From assembly GCA_040218415.1 (NCBI GenBank), contig JAVJRN010000079.1:186001-250000 (forward strand): a stretch of DNA of 64,000 nucleotides, given 5' to 3'. Positions 25,749 through 34,849 of this stretch are shown piece by piece. The translations under genes were made by a program, and so were the position numbers. Each line of letters starts with the position of its first letter. Positions within the stretch are counted from its first letter, which is position 1. A model generated the notes under the pieces. It saw only the letters and a list, made by a program, of their open reading frames with translations. It did no database searches and was not told where the DNA came from. This DNA comes from JAVJRN01 sp040218415. GTDB lineage: Bacteria > Bacteroidota > Bacteroidia > Cytophagales > Cyclobacteriaceae.

Positions 25749-26925
25749 GGCTCAGTCTTCGTTTTTTATTCGCATCCACTACATAATAATCAACCAGTGG
25801 AGCAAATACGTTCATAAATAAAATTGCTAACATAATTCCCTCAGGATAGGCAGGATTTACTACTCTAATGAGGACTGTTAAAATACCTATCATAAATCCG
25901 TAGATCCATTTACCAATTTCAGTTTGTGAAGCCGAAACTGGGTCAGTAGCCATAAATACAGCACCAAAAGCCAAACCACCAGATACTAAATGATAATGTG
26001 CTGGCATTTCCATAAAAGTGTTGGAACCTACCAAATTAAATATCACACCCATGAAATACGCGCCTCCAAAGACACTTAAAATAATCTTCCAACTTCCTAC
26101 TCCTGTACCTATCAAAATAGCAGCCCCAATGAGACACATTAAAGTAGACGTTTCTCCAATACTTCCTGGTATTGTTCCTATAAACATACTCATGAAGGTA
26201 AACATGCCATCATACCAATGACTAGACATTTCTGCCATCATATTCGTACCTTCTGTTGCTGCAGCAGCACCATAAGCTAAAACTGTCGCTCCGCTGTATC
26301 CATCCACAGGCGTTTTGTCTCCGAAATACGTCCAAACGTCTCCTGAAATTTGCGATGGGTAGGCAAAATACAAAAATACTCGTGCTGTAAGCGCTATATT
26401 TAGAATATTCATTCCAGTACCACCGAAAGCTTCTTTACCTATAATGACAGCAAAAACAGTGGCTAGAGCAACTTGCCATAATGGAATAGACGCAGGCATA
26501 ATTAATGCAATAAGCATTCCCGTTACCAAATATCCTTCACTTATGGGGTGATTTCTGATAACGCAAACAGTGAACTCCGTGGAAAGTCCTACGGCGTAGG
26601 AAACAATTAAAATTGGAATAATAGTTTGAGCACCAATTAAAAATTTATCAATTAATGTTGCGTCAACTCCAGTTGCGATAAAATGTTGGTGGCCAGTATT
26701 CCACATACCAAAGATTAGACAAGGAATCATCGCGAGAACTACCGTTATCATGACTCTTTTCAAATCTACAGCATCCTTGATTTGCGTACCTTTATTGCTG
26801 GTGATTAAATCGGGAGCAAAAGCAATGGTTCTGTGCCCTTCATAAAGTGTATGAAATTTCTCCCACTTTCCCCCTTTTTCAAAATCTGGTTTTACTTTAT
26901 CAAATAGGTCTTGTAATGCTTTCAT
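25735..26925 (-). CDS. nqrB: Na+-translocating NADH:quinone reductase subunit B
   Basis: The 396-residue membrane subunit has about ten helices and carries FMN on T214 in DGYSGATVLAYG and, in characterised enzymes, riboflavin. It contributes to the Na+ path and the quinone site. The N-terminal cytoplasmic stretch (residues 1-55) is typical for the family. It follows nqrA by 6 bases. Confidence 0.95.
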   Translation of the reverse strand: MKALQDLFDKVKPDFEKGGKWEKFHTLYEGHRTIAFAPDLITSNKGTQIKDAVDLKRVMITVVLAMIPCLIFGMWNTGHQHFIATGVDATLIDKFLIGAQTIIPILIVSYAVGLSTEFTVCVIRNHPISEGYLVTGMLIALIMPASIPLWQVALATVFAVIIGKEAFGGTGMNILNIALTARVFLYFAYPSQISGDVWTYFGDKTPVDGYSGATVLAYGAAAATEGTNMMAEMSSHWYDGMFTFMSMFIGTIPGSIGETSTLMCLIGAAILIGTGVGSWKIILSVFGGAYFMGVIFNLVGSNTFMEMPAHYHLVSGGLAFGAVFMATDPVSASQTEIGKWIYGFMIGILTVLIRVVNPAYPEGIMLAILFMNVFAPLVDYYVVDANKKRRLSRATI

Positions 26926-26931
26926 ATAAGC

Positions 26932-28302
26932 TTAGCTATTTTGTATTAGTTCGATTCCTTCTCTCAATAATTTTTGAAGCTCATTTTTGGATGGATCAAT
27001 GAACTCGCATAATGCAACGTCTTCTTCGACTAATTCAAATATCCCGAGTGTTTCCATATCGTCATAGTCATTTGCTACTATTGCTTTGAAAAGATATGTA
27101 GGCAAAACATCCATAGGTAATACCTTTTCGAACGAACCTGAGACCACAAATGGTCTTTCTTCTCCGTGCGTATTTGTATCAACGGTATACTCTTTTTTGC
27201 TATTTAAAAAGGATAAAAGTCCTATTGCTCGATGAAAACTTAATTTTTTAGCAGAAGGTTTTAGCCATCCCAGAAACTCCTCATAATCTCCTTCTGGTAT
27301 AACAGTAACTTGACTATGATAATGTCCGATATAGCCTTCCTGTCCTACATTTTCTCCAGTAAGCACATTACCTGATATAAATCTGTTTTTTACTGTCGAA
27401 CTTTTCAGCTTAGCCGATACTAGCTTGCTTATCTGCGCTCCAGTATATGTTTTAATATATCCAGTTTGATTAAGTTCTGATCCTGTAATGGCAATTAGCT
27501 TAGAAGAATCATATTTTCCTTCTAAAAATAGCTGTCCTATTTGAGCAACATGGTAAGGAGAAACAGTCCAAACAACATCTCCTTTATTTATTGGATCGAT
27601 ATGATGTATTTGAACACCTACGTTTCCGGCAGGATGAGCGCCAGATATTTTATTAATTGTTACTCCTTTAGTTTTTGAAAATATTCGAGGAACCTCTTCG
27701 TCACCATTTAAGTTTAAATGAACAATTCCAGATGTCAGTTTCTTTAAAATATTTATCCCTGCCTGAAAATTTTGTTCCTTATCTTCAAGTTGAAATGCAA
27801 CATCACCAGATAAAGGATGAGTATCAAATCCAGATATGAATATTGATTTGGGCTCAACTTCCGGATCTGCAACTATACCGAATGGTCGTTGAATTAATCC
27901 TGGCCAAACTCCACCAGCACTCATTTGGGTAATTATTTCCTCTCTGGTTAAATTATTGACATCTGAAATGGAATGCACTTTGAACATTTCGTATTCCATC
28001 TCTTTGTCAGCGAGAATTTTTATCTCTAGAAGCTTTCTCTTCTCTCCTCTTTTAATCTCCACAACCTCACCGCTTACTGGGGAACAGTATTTGATATTCT
28101 CCGTATATTTATCGAATAAAATAGGTGATCCTGCTTTTACGTTATCCCCTTCCTTAACCATTAATTTAGGTCTGGTAATTCCGTAAAAATCAGTGGGTTT
28201 TAAAGCAAAAGTTTCTGATTGTGGTGCTTCAAGTATTTTTTTTTCAGGTTTCCCCGCAATATTGAGGTTAAATCCTCTTTTTAACTTAATGGTTTTGGAC
28301 AT
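26932..28302 (-). CDS. nqrA: Na+-translocating NADH:quinone reductase subunit A
   Basis: The 456-residue soluble subunit binds on the cytoplasmic face near the quinone site. The N-terminal K-L-K-R-G-F-N-L-N-I-A-G-K-P start and the biotinyl-lipoyl-like fold (SPVSGEVVEIKRGEKRK) are diagnostic. It is the first gene of the nqr operon. Confidence 0.95.
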   Translation of the reverse strand: MSKTIKLKRGFNLNIAGKPEKKILEAPQSETFALKPTDFYGITRPKLMVKEGDNVKAGSPILFDKYTENIKYCSPVSGEVVEIKRGEKRKLLEIKILADKEMEYEMFKVHSISDVNNLTREEIITQMSAGGVWPGLIQRPFGIVADPEVEPKSIFISGFDTHPLSGDVAFQLEDKEQNFQAGINILKKLTSGIVHLNLNGDEEVPRIFSKTKGVTINKISGAHPAGNVGVQIHHIDPINKGDVVWTVSPYHVAQIGQLFLEGKYDSSKLIAITGSELNQTGYIKTYTGAQISKLVSAKLKSSTVKNRFISGNVLTGENVGQEGYIGHYHSQVTVIPEGDYEEFLGWLKPSAKKLSFHRAIGLLSFLNSKKEYTVDTNTHGEERPFVVSGSFEKVLPMDVLPTYLFKAIVANDYDDMETLGIFELVEEDVALCEFIDPSKNELQKLLREGIELIQNS

Positions 28303-28334
28303 TTTATTAATTTCAGTCTACTTGAAAATCCTTG

Positions 28335-28342
28335 CAAAAATA
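28335..28342 (-). promoter_or_regulatory. Candidate -7 element of the nqr operon
   Basis: TATTTTTG on the minus strand is a perfect TAnnTTTG match, about 33 bases before the nqrA start codon. No TTG lies at the usual 19-21 bp spacing upstream, so support is partial. Confidence 0.35.
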
Positions 28343-28394
28343 GTAAATAATTATACAAATGAAATGTTTAGGCAATAACCTTAAAAGTATTTAT

Positions 28395-29294
28395 TTAGTT
28401 TTCTAAATGTCCTGATTTTGTGTTTAATAATATGTGATCGGCCACAGATTCCATCAACCATCTAGGTGTTGAGGTAGCTCCACAAATACCAATAGAATCA
28501 TTGCTATCAAACCAATCGAGATCTATTTCATTTTTATTTTCGACAAAATAGCTTTTCTTGTTATTTTCTAAACAGACATTAAACAACGCTCTACCGTTAG
28601 AGCTTTTTTTGCCAGAAACGAAAATCACCACATCGTGCTTTGATGAAAAGTCGATCATTTTTGGTTCTCTATTAGAAACTTGTCTGCATATGCTGTCATT
28701 AGCTTGGAAGTTTTCTAAAAGAAATTCACCATTCGTTTCTTTGATTCTCTCTTCGATTAATGACTTAATTTTATAAAATCCCGCTGTGCTTTTTGTTGTT
28801 TGGCTAAACAAAACTACCGGGCGATTAAAGTCTATTTGTTCAAGGTCTTCTTCATTAGATACTATCAACGCCTCGTCATGTGTTTGGCCTGTTAATCCAA
28901 TAACTTCAGCATGACCAGGTTTTCCGTAAATAACAACCTGACCGTTGATCCTTTTTGCCTGATCGTATGAATGCTTAACTCTATTCTGCAATTTGAGCAC
29001 CACTGGGCAGGAAGCATCGACTAACTCAATATTGTTTTTTAGCGCTAGTTCGTATGTTTCAGGCGGTTCTCCGTGAGCACGAATGAGCACTTTTGTATCT
29101 GACAGATTCGCTAACTCATCTCTTGATATTGTTCTTAATCCCTTTTTATGTAATCTCTCAACTTCCATAGAATTATGAACAATATCTCCAAGACAATATA
29201 GATGCTGGCCGTTTTGCATCTCGCTTTCTGCCATTTGAATAGCGAATTCCACACCAAAGCAATAGCCAGAGTTTTCATCAATTTCTACCTTCAT
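28395..29294 (-). CDS. ispH: 4-hydroxy-3-methylbut-2-enyl diphosphate reductase
   Basis: The 299-residue enzyme is the last step of the MEP isoprenoid pathway, making IPP and DMAPP with a [4Fe-4S] cluster. The three cluster cysteines are visible as C12 (GYCFGV), C96 (VDASCPVV) and C203 (DSICRQVSNRE), near the E. coli spacing 12/96/197. H and T residues of the substrate pocket (R-A-H-G-E; S-Q-T-T) are kept. It overlaps cmk by 4 bases and ends the fabD-lipoprotein-cmk-ispH run. Confidence 0.94.
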   Translation of the reverse strand: MKVEIDENSGYCFGVEFAIQMAESEMQNGQHLYCLGDIVHNSMEVERLHKKGLRTISRDELANLSDTKVLIRAHGEPPETYELALKNNIELVDASCPVVLKLQNRVKHSYDQAKRINGQVVIYGKPGHAEVIGLTGQTHDEALIVSNEEDLEQIDFNRPVVLFSQTTKSTAGFYKIKSLIEERIKETNGEFLLENFQANDSICRQVSNREPKMIDFSSKHDVVIFVSGKKSSNGRALFNVCLENNKKSYFVENKNEIDLDWFDSNDSIGICGATSTPRWLMESVADHILLNTKSGHLEN

Positions 29295-29953
29295 ACTATT
29301 CGTTTTTCTGCTAATTCGATTATTTTAAAAACCTGTTCTTCAAATTCAATATCCGATGTGTCAATTTCATATGCCTCATCCGCTTTCACCAATGGAGACT
29401 CCTGTCTATTGCTGTCCATTTGGTCTCTATCCAATAAATTTTTAAGAATATTGGAGAGTTCTTCGTTTACACCATTTTGGGCTAGCTCTTGCTGCCTTCT
29501 CATAGCGCGCACCTTAGGCGAAGCAGTCATGAAAATCTTCAGATCAGCGTTGGGAAATACTACTGTTCCAATGTCTCTACCATCCATGACAACACCTTGA
29601 TTTTTACTTAATTGCCTTTGTTGCTTTACCATCGCTTCTCGAACCCCTTTATACTGACTCACTACACTGACAGCATTATTCACAGCCATCGATCGAATCT
29701 GGTTGGTTATTTCTATGCCATCAATAAAAACAGATTCTTTTTCATTAAAACCAATTTCAATGTTGTTGGCTACAGCATCAACCTGCTCTTCATTCTTTAT
29801 ATCAATGCCTTTTTGAATACAAGCCAAAGCTACGGATCGATACATGGCACCTGAATCAAGATATTTATAGCCAAAATGTTTTGCTACTGCCTTTGCAGTA
29901 GAACTTTTCCCCGTACCAGAATAACCATCTATAGCAATAATAATTCCTGACAT
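29291..29953 (-). CDS. cmk: Cytidylate kinase
   Basis: The 220-residue (d)CMP kinase has the P-loop GYSGTGKSS, the CMP-specific insertion region, and the DGRDIGTVVFP block. The frame is open seven codons further upstream, but the ATG used gives MSGIIIAIDG and shares its A with the stop codon of the small lipoprotein gene (TAATG). That shared base indicates translational re-initiation and fixes the start. Confidence 0.94.
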   Translation of the reverse strand: MSGIIIAIDGYSGTGKSSTAKAVAKHFGYKYLDSGAMYRSVALACIQKGIDIKNEEQVDAVANNIEIGFNEKESVFIDGIEITNQIRSMAVNNAVSVVSQYKGVREAMVKQQRQLSKNQGVVMDGRDIGTVVFPNADLKIFMTASPKVRAMRRQQELAQNGVNEELSNILKNLLDRDQMDSNRQESPLVKADEAYEIDTSDIEFEEQVFKIIELAEKRIV

Positions 29954-30102
29954 TAGCAATCTTTTATAGGGCAAGGGATTGGCTTACCTCTTTTTATCTG
30001 TTTTTTCTTCCCGTATGAGCCAGATGGTCCCTTTCGACATCCTTCACTTATAGTTAGCGTAAATAAAAGTAGAAAATAAAATAAGTATTTCGATAATTTC
30101 AT
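29953..30102 (-). CDS. Small lipoprotein of 49 residues
   Basis: This short gene reads MKLSKYLFYFLLLFTLTISE and then GCRKGPSG, so it has a lipoprotein signal peptide with lipobox I-S-E-G-C22. The mature part is about 28 residues, glycine/lysine-rich (S-Y-G-K-K-K-Q), with C44 and C49 in the C-terminal P-I-P-C-P-I-K-D-C. Its ATG overlaps the fabD stop (ATGA) and its TAA overlaps the cmk start (TAATG). Such exact packing on both sides strongly supports a real gene. Function is unknown. The two distal cysteines could form a disulfide or bind metal. Confidence 0.8.
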   Translation of the reverse strand: MKLSKYLFYFLLLFTLTISEGCRKGPSGSYGKKKQIKRGKPIPCPIKDC

Positions 30103-30971
30103 ATGCTTGAAACAACTGAATCTTTATCGATTTTTTTAATTAAACCTTGTAAAACCTTACCTGGCCCGCATTCTACAAACTCAGTAGCCCCATCCGCGAT
30201 CATTTTTTGAACTATGTAAGTCCATTTTACAGGCGCTGTAAGTTGAGCAATTAAATTTTCTTTGATTTCGTTGACTTGGGTATGCGGTAATGCGTCTGCA
30301 TTTTGATAAATAGGACAAATAGGTTCAGAGAAATCAGTTGACATGATGGCTTTTGCAAGCTCTTCACGCGCTGGTTCCATCAATGGCGAATGGAAAGCTC
30401 CCCCAACTGGTAATATGAGGGCTCTTTTTGCCCCGGCTGCTTTCATCGCTTCACAAGCTTTATTAATTCCTTCAATAGAACCTGAAATAACCAACTGTCC
30501 AGGACAATTGTAGTTGGCAGGCACAACAACTTCTTCAATTTCACTACAAATTTTTTCAGCTATTGCGTCATCCAAACCAAGTATGGCTGCCATGGTTGAT
30601 TGCTGAACTTCACAGGCTTTTTGCATAGCTAAAGCTCTTTTAAAGACTAATAACAATCCGTCTTCAAATTTCAAAGCCTTGTTTGCAACCAAAGCGGAAA
30701 ATTCACCCAATGAGTGTCCCGCTACCATATCAGGTCTGAAATTGTCTGCTACAATTGATTTAACTACACTATGGATAAAGATAGCCGGTTGAGTAACTTT
30801 CGTTTCTTTCAAGTCTTCGTTAGATCCTTCGAACATAATTTTCGAAATTTCGAAACCAAGGATTTCATCAGCCTGACGAAATATTTGTCTCGCCTCATCC
30901 GAGGCGTCATATAGATCTTTCCCCATTCCCGAAAATTGAGCGCCCTGCCCAGGAAAAACGTATGCTTTCAT
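30099..30971 (-). CDS. fabD: Malonyl-CoA:ACP transacylase
   Basis: The 290-residue enzyme loads malonate on acyl carrier protein for fatty acid synthesis. F-P-G-Q-G-A-Q at the N-terminus, the nucleophile S87 in GHSLGE, and the catalytic His in G-G-A-F-H-S-P-L-M are present. Length is normal. It is the first gene of the minus-strand run that continues with the small lipoprotein, cmk and ispH. Confidence 0.95.
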   Translation of the reverse strand: MKAYVFPGQGAQFSGMGKDLYDASDEARQIFRQADEILGFEISKIMFEGSNEDLKETKVTQPAIFIHSVVKSIVADNFRPDMVAGHSLGEFSALVANKALKFEDGLLLVFKRALAMQKACEVQQSTMAAILGLDDAIAEKICSEIEEVVVPANYNCPGQLVISGSIEGINKACEAMKAAGAKRALILPVGGAFHSPLMEPAREELAKAIMSTDFSEPICPIYQNADALPHTQVNEIKENLIAQLTAPVKWTYIVQKMIADGATEFVECGPGKVLQGLIKKIDKDSVVSSI

Positions 30972-31082
30972 ATCTCTAAGTTATTGAAGTTTATACTTTA
31001 CTATTTCTGTTTTGGCTCGTCGACAGTTTGCATTCGGTAACCCAAATGTCATTTAGACGGCAGGCAAAACTAGGAAACATCC

Positions 31083-31502
31083 TTAAGAATCAAGGAATCT
31101 TTCTTTCTCATCTTCTGTGGCAATCCTACAAGTGTCTTTTTTACCAAAAACAGAATAACGTGAGTTTGCAATCATCGAATAGATGAAATCTCTAAATATT
31201 TTGGGAACAATTTTCAAAAAATAGAAATAACGATAAAAGCGAAGATGTTTCGCTATTTCTAAAATGGCAGAACTTTTATCATATAAACGACCATTAGCAT
31301 AAAAAATAACTGAGTCCATGTTCCGACTGGTCATCCCAAACCTCGGCAAAAAATTAGCAGCAAAATCAGATTGCAGAGAAGCAAAATAGAGCTTACCTGC
31401 ATAATCTCGTCGAAGGATTACGTCCACTGCACTGTTGCAGAGATTGCATACTCCATCAAAAAAAACGATGTTTTTATCCGCTACTTGAGTATTTGCACCC
31501 AT
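31083..31502 (-). CDS. DCC-family thiol-disulfide oxidoreductase-like protein (DUF393)
   Basis: The 139-residue protein has the diagnostic F-F-D-G-V-C-N-L-C-N motif, a DxxCxxC variant of the thioredoxin-like active site, followed by Y-F-A-S-L-Q-S-D and the Y-x-K-S-x-A-I-L-E-I region. DCC proteins are predicted oxidoreductases of unknown substrate. The gene overlaps the end of the type B sorted protein gene by 22 bases and is probably co-transcribed with it. Confidence 0.85.
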   Translation of the reverse strand: MGANTQVADKNIVFFDGVCNLCNSAVDVILRRDYAGKLYFASLQSDFAANFLPRFGMTSRNMDSVIFYANGRLYDKSSAILEIAKHLRFYRYFYFLKIVPKIFRDFIYSMIANSRYSVFGKKDTCRIATEDEKERFLDS

Positions 31503-34321
31503 CCATTAATGGTGTTAACTGCTTTTGTTGTCGCTAGCACGTCATAAGTGAGCTTCGCACTATAAAAATATATTTCTGGCTCTAAGGATAGGCCAGCATT
31601 CGTTTTTCCATCCCAATCGATATAAATATTATTTTCATTTTCTCTTGAGTCATAAGAAAATACTTGGGCTCCTGATCGATCACTAACAAGAAACTCAACC
31701 CTTTTTACAAACCGAGGACAATTGGCTAGGTTAAAACCGCTGATTGGATCAAAGCGATCAGAATATAGCGGAGTAAACAAATCATTAACCCCATCTCCAT
31801 TTGGTGTAAAAACATTCGGCAATTTGTACACAGGGCAATTATCATTACAAATTTCGGCATTAAGATCACTTTCATTTCCCGATCTATCAACCGAAGATAT
31901 CCTGTAACACCCTTTGTAAGAACTCAAATTTTCATGAATAAAATTGGTTTCCTCCACTGTTTCAATGAGCTCATAGTCTTCTTCAAGGCCTGTCGATGAA
32001 AAATAAATATTGTAACCTCGAATATCATCTTCACAATTTTCGTCTTCATCTACTCCCCAAATTAAATTATTTGAAAACACTTGATCATCACAAGATTTGT
32101 TGCTCAAGGAAGCCAGACAATTAAAATTATCGGCCAGCTGCAATGATGGTGGCGCACAAGGAGGAATAGTATCATTGGGCTGTGCACATGATATCTGTGA
32201 ATTATTAATGAGCGGTGATTTTATCAGTGAATTACCATAAGTGCCATAAGTGGATACGAAATAGCAATATTCTGTTTTGTCGTTTAAAGAAACATTATTG
32301 AAACTACCATTGTCCAAATAGCTGAACTTTGAGGAAGTTACGTTTACACTATCAATAAGTACCAATTCTCCCAGATTTGACTCATCTACTTGATCTCGAT
32401 ATATATAATGGTATGGATTGTTAGGATCATTGAGAGACCAAGGCACCTGAGCACTCCAGTTTACCTCAATCGATTGAATCAAAGGAACTAAATCTAATCT
32501 GACGGAACTTGCTGAAGCAGAAGTATCTATCAGAACATCTAGTCCATCGTAAAACCTCACAAAATAAGTATATTGGTGATCTAATGTATTTAAATCAGTA
32601 TCAATATGAAATGTGTCGGTTTGAATACTTGTGATTTGAATAAAATCATTGTTCGACCCATTATTCTCGGCTCTGAATAAATCATAAGTATATGTTGGAG
32701 GATAGATGGATTGGTCGATTTGATAAGGAGGTGTCCATCTAACCAAAATTTCGCCATTGGACTCACTGGTGGTGAGCACATCCACATTGGTTATAGCAGG
32801 AACATCAACTAAGATACTATCGCAGGCTTCCTCTGAAACATAGCTTGTTCCTCCACTCGGTGAAGGATATTTGGCTACCAAGCGATAACAATATTTTGCA
32901 CCTGCGGCGAGCCCTCGACCAAGGTTATCATCCTTGTAAGTTGTTGTATCTATGCCTATGGTTTCCAATAGTTGATATCCGGTATTAGGTGGCATGCCGA
33001 TCTCACAATCTTCCGCCTCAATTGAAAAATTACCCACTCGTCTCCAAATTTCCATCCGATCTGCATTGGAACAGCTATAATCATCCCAATCTAATCGAAT
33101 TGACTTATCGGGAAAAACCTCGGTTTTGAGTCCTGTCGGTGCGGGTCCTACAACTGTTATTTGAAAAGTCTCAAAATCTACTAAACCTGGGCCAATCTCT
33201 GGGTCATCGGTTACTTTGAACCGCACTTCGTAAGGTCTCTCTCTTACATGACCACAAACCGTTTGCCACGTGAAATTGGTGAAGTTTGGTGATCCTGAAA
33301 ATTGGACTGGTTCAAGTTTGGCAGCTCCAAAAGCACTTTCAAACGGACCTCCAAAGCCTTCGATTTTTACGGGATCTCCATCGGCATCATCCGCAGTGAT
33401 TATTTCATCTATAAAAGCACCAGCCTCTACACATATGTCTTCAGGAACTTCAAGGATTGGTCTTTCATTATCTGTTTTCTCTACGATAATCTGCATATCA
33501 CGAGTTATCTCTCCAATTCTGACAAACTCACCTCCTATTTTTCTCCACTCTTCAATAACAAAAGCCACATTATATTCTCTCACTTCTTCCCCCCGTTCTC
33601 CAACTAAAAAAGCACACCCTGGAGCATCCCAAATTAAATCTCCCGTGATAGAATTCAAGGTCAATGTAGGAGGGCCTAACGACTCACTTCCCGCAGAAAA
33701 ATCGTCATAAAATTTAGCATCATTCAGTGTTTCATAACCATTAACGTTACTGTTTTTACTCATCTTCGGTATAGTAAAACGATAAGCGAGACTATCACCT
33801 TCGGCATCTTGGGCGCCCGGGTTATGCTCGAACCTTACACCAACGGCTCCAAAATCTATGGGAGGCACTGTCATCGTAGGTGTGTTGTTAAGTCCTACAA
33901 AAGGATCAATAAGTATAACTGATTCGACATAAAAGGTTGTCCCAACCGAATTATCGATATTAATGATTAAATCATTTCGAAAATCCTCTTCATAGCTCAC
34001 TACATATCTTGCCGGTGCGGCATAAGTATGCTCAATGACAAAAACTACCTTTTCTATCCCATTCCCTGCCGGTTCTGATATGGTGGCAAAATTATCTCGA
34101 TTATTTCCATCTCCGAAACTAAAAGTCCCAGATCCGAATTCAATATTAGATCCTGTATCCCTATATCCTGTAAAGGTAAATTCATAGGTGAGACTTGATA
34201 TTCGCCTAGCGGTTATCTCACCAGCACGAATATGTGTCGCCTTCACATAAGATTGTATCAAAAAAAGTAAGCAAACTAGGGTCGTTACTTTTTTAGAAAT
34301 AGAATTGAAATTAAGACTCAT
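31481..34321 (-). CDS. Large secreted protein with FN3-like repeats and type IX (type B, CHU_C) sorting domain
   Basis: The 946-residue protein has a signal peptide (to about YVKA), then a region starting THIRAGEITAR that is common in gliding-associated Bacteroidota proteins. Immunoglobulin/fibronectin-like modules follow (G-L-K-T-E-V-F-P-D-K-S-I-R-L-D-W-D; I-T-N-V-D-V-L-T). The C-terminus has the CHU_C signature NVFTPNGDGVNDLF and ends in a beta-rich segment, so it should be exported by the type IX system and kept at the surface or shed. Many Cys in the last third suggest disulfides. The ligand is unknown; adhesion or matrix binding is likely. Confidence 0.88.
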   Translation of the reverse strand: MSLNFNSISKKVTTLVCLLFLIQSYVKATHIRAGEITARRISSLTYEFTFTGYRDTGSNIEFGSGTFSFGDGNNRDNFATISEPAGNGIEKVVFVIEHTYAAPARYVVSYEEDFRNDLIINIDNSVGTTFYVESVILIDPFVGLNNTPTMTVPPIDFGAVGVRFEHNPGAQDAEGDSLAYRFTIPKMSKNSNVNGYETLNDAKFYDDFSAGSESLGPPTLTLNSITGDLIWDAPGCAFLVGERGEEVREYNVAFVIEEWRKIGGEFVRIGEITRDMQIIVEKTDNERPILEVPEDICVEAGAFIDEIITADDADGDPVKIEGFGGPFESAFGAAKLEPVQFSGSPNFTNFTWQTVCGHVRERPYEVRFKVTDDPEIGPGLVDFETFQITVVGPAPTGLKTEVFPDKSIRLDWDDYSCSNADRMEIWRRVGNFSIEAEDCEIGMPPNTGYQLLETIGIDTTTYKDDNLGRGLAAGAKYCYRLVAKYPSPSGGTSYVSEEACDSILVDVPAITNVDVLTTSESNGEILVRWTPPYQIDQSIYPPTYTYDLFRAENNGSNNDFIQITSIQTDTFHIDTDLNTLDHQYTYFVRFYDGLDVLIDTSASASSVRLDLVPLIQSIEVNWSAQVPWSLNDPNNPYHYIYRDQVDESNLGELVLIDSVNVTSSKFSYLDNGSFNNVSLNDKTEYCYFVSTYGTYGNSLIKSPLINNSQISCAQPNDTIPPCAPPSLQLADNFNCLASLSNKSCDDQVFSNNLIWGVDEDENCEDDIRGYNIYFSSTGLEEDYELIETVEETNFIHENLSSYKGCYRISSVDRSGNESDLNAEICNDNCPVYKLPNVFTPNGDGVNDLFTPLYSDRFDPISGFNLANCPRFVKRVEFLVSDRSGAQVFSYDSRENENNIYIDWDGKTNAGLSLEPEIYFYSAKLTYDVLATTKAVNTINGWVQILK

Positions 34322-34849
34322 TAATAAATAATTAGGACTTGTAATTTACTTTTCCTTTAAACGAAATTTATAATCACTTAGTGATACCAAAGATAAGGTA
34401 CTTTGAAGGTTATTTAGTTCCGTTTCATAGGAGAATGGCTTCTAACCTATTTGGTTCTATTTAGTTTTTCTAGAAGACGCTAAACATCATACTTGTTTCA
34501 TACTCTACATTTTTTTTAGATAATCACGGGTTTAGCTGATTTGAGACATCATTATGGTAGGTATTAAGAATTATTAATAAACTCTGAGAAATTTCAAATT
34601 TACTTTTATCGGACTTTTGATCAGTAATGGAAGACTTGAAGAAAATAGTGACAGAAAGGTAGTTGAACATCAGAGAACCAAAATTTCCAAGTAGAGAGAT
34701 TCATTTTATTAGAACAATTCAAAAACACAAAAAGTATAAGTATTACAAATTAAATCTTGGTTTAAAATGGTCAAAATAAAAGGTGGAATTGTTTACCAAG
34801 TGTACAGCACCTAACTTTACCCTAAGATTTGAATTATATAAAAAAATAA
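34322..34849. other. Intergenic control region between the sorted-protein gene and sdhC
   Basis: This is 528 bases of AT-rich DNA between divergent genes. It holds the candidate sdh promoter near its right end. A short frame starting ATGGAAGACTTG (34627) reads through one TAG for about 46 codons; I do not consider it a supported gene. No hairpin terminator or repeat stands out. Confidence 0.5.
34789..34819 (+). promoter_or_regulatory. Candidate promoter of the sdhCAB operon
   Basis: TTG (34789-34791), a 20-bp spacer and TAACTTTA (34812-34819) match the Bacteroidota -33/-7 pattern with one mismatch. The predicted start would give a leader of about 25 nt before sdhC. Confidence 0.45.

Noticed and set aside
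34627..34780. Short frame beginning ATGGAAGACTTG that continues past a TAG for about 46 codons in total
   Set aside because: It has an internal stop, low complexity Lys/Tyr composition and no recognisable motif; AT-rich DNA gives such frames by chance.
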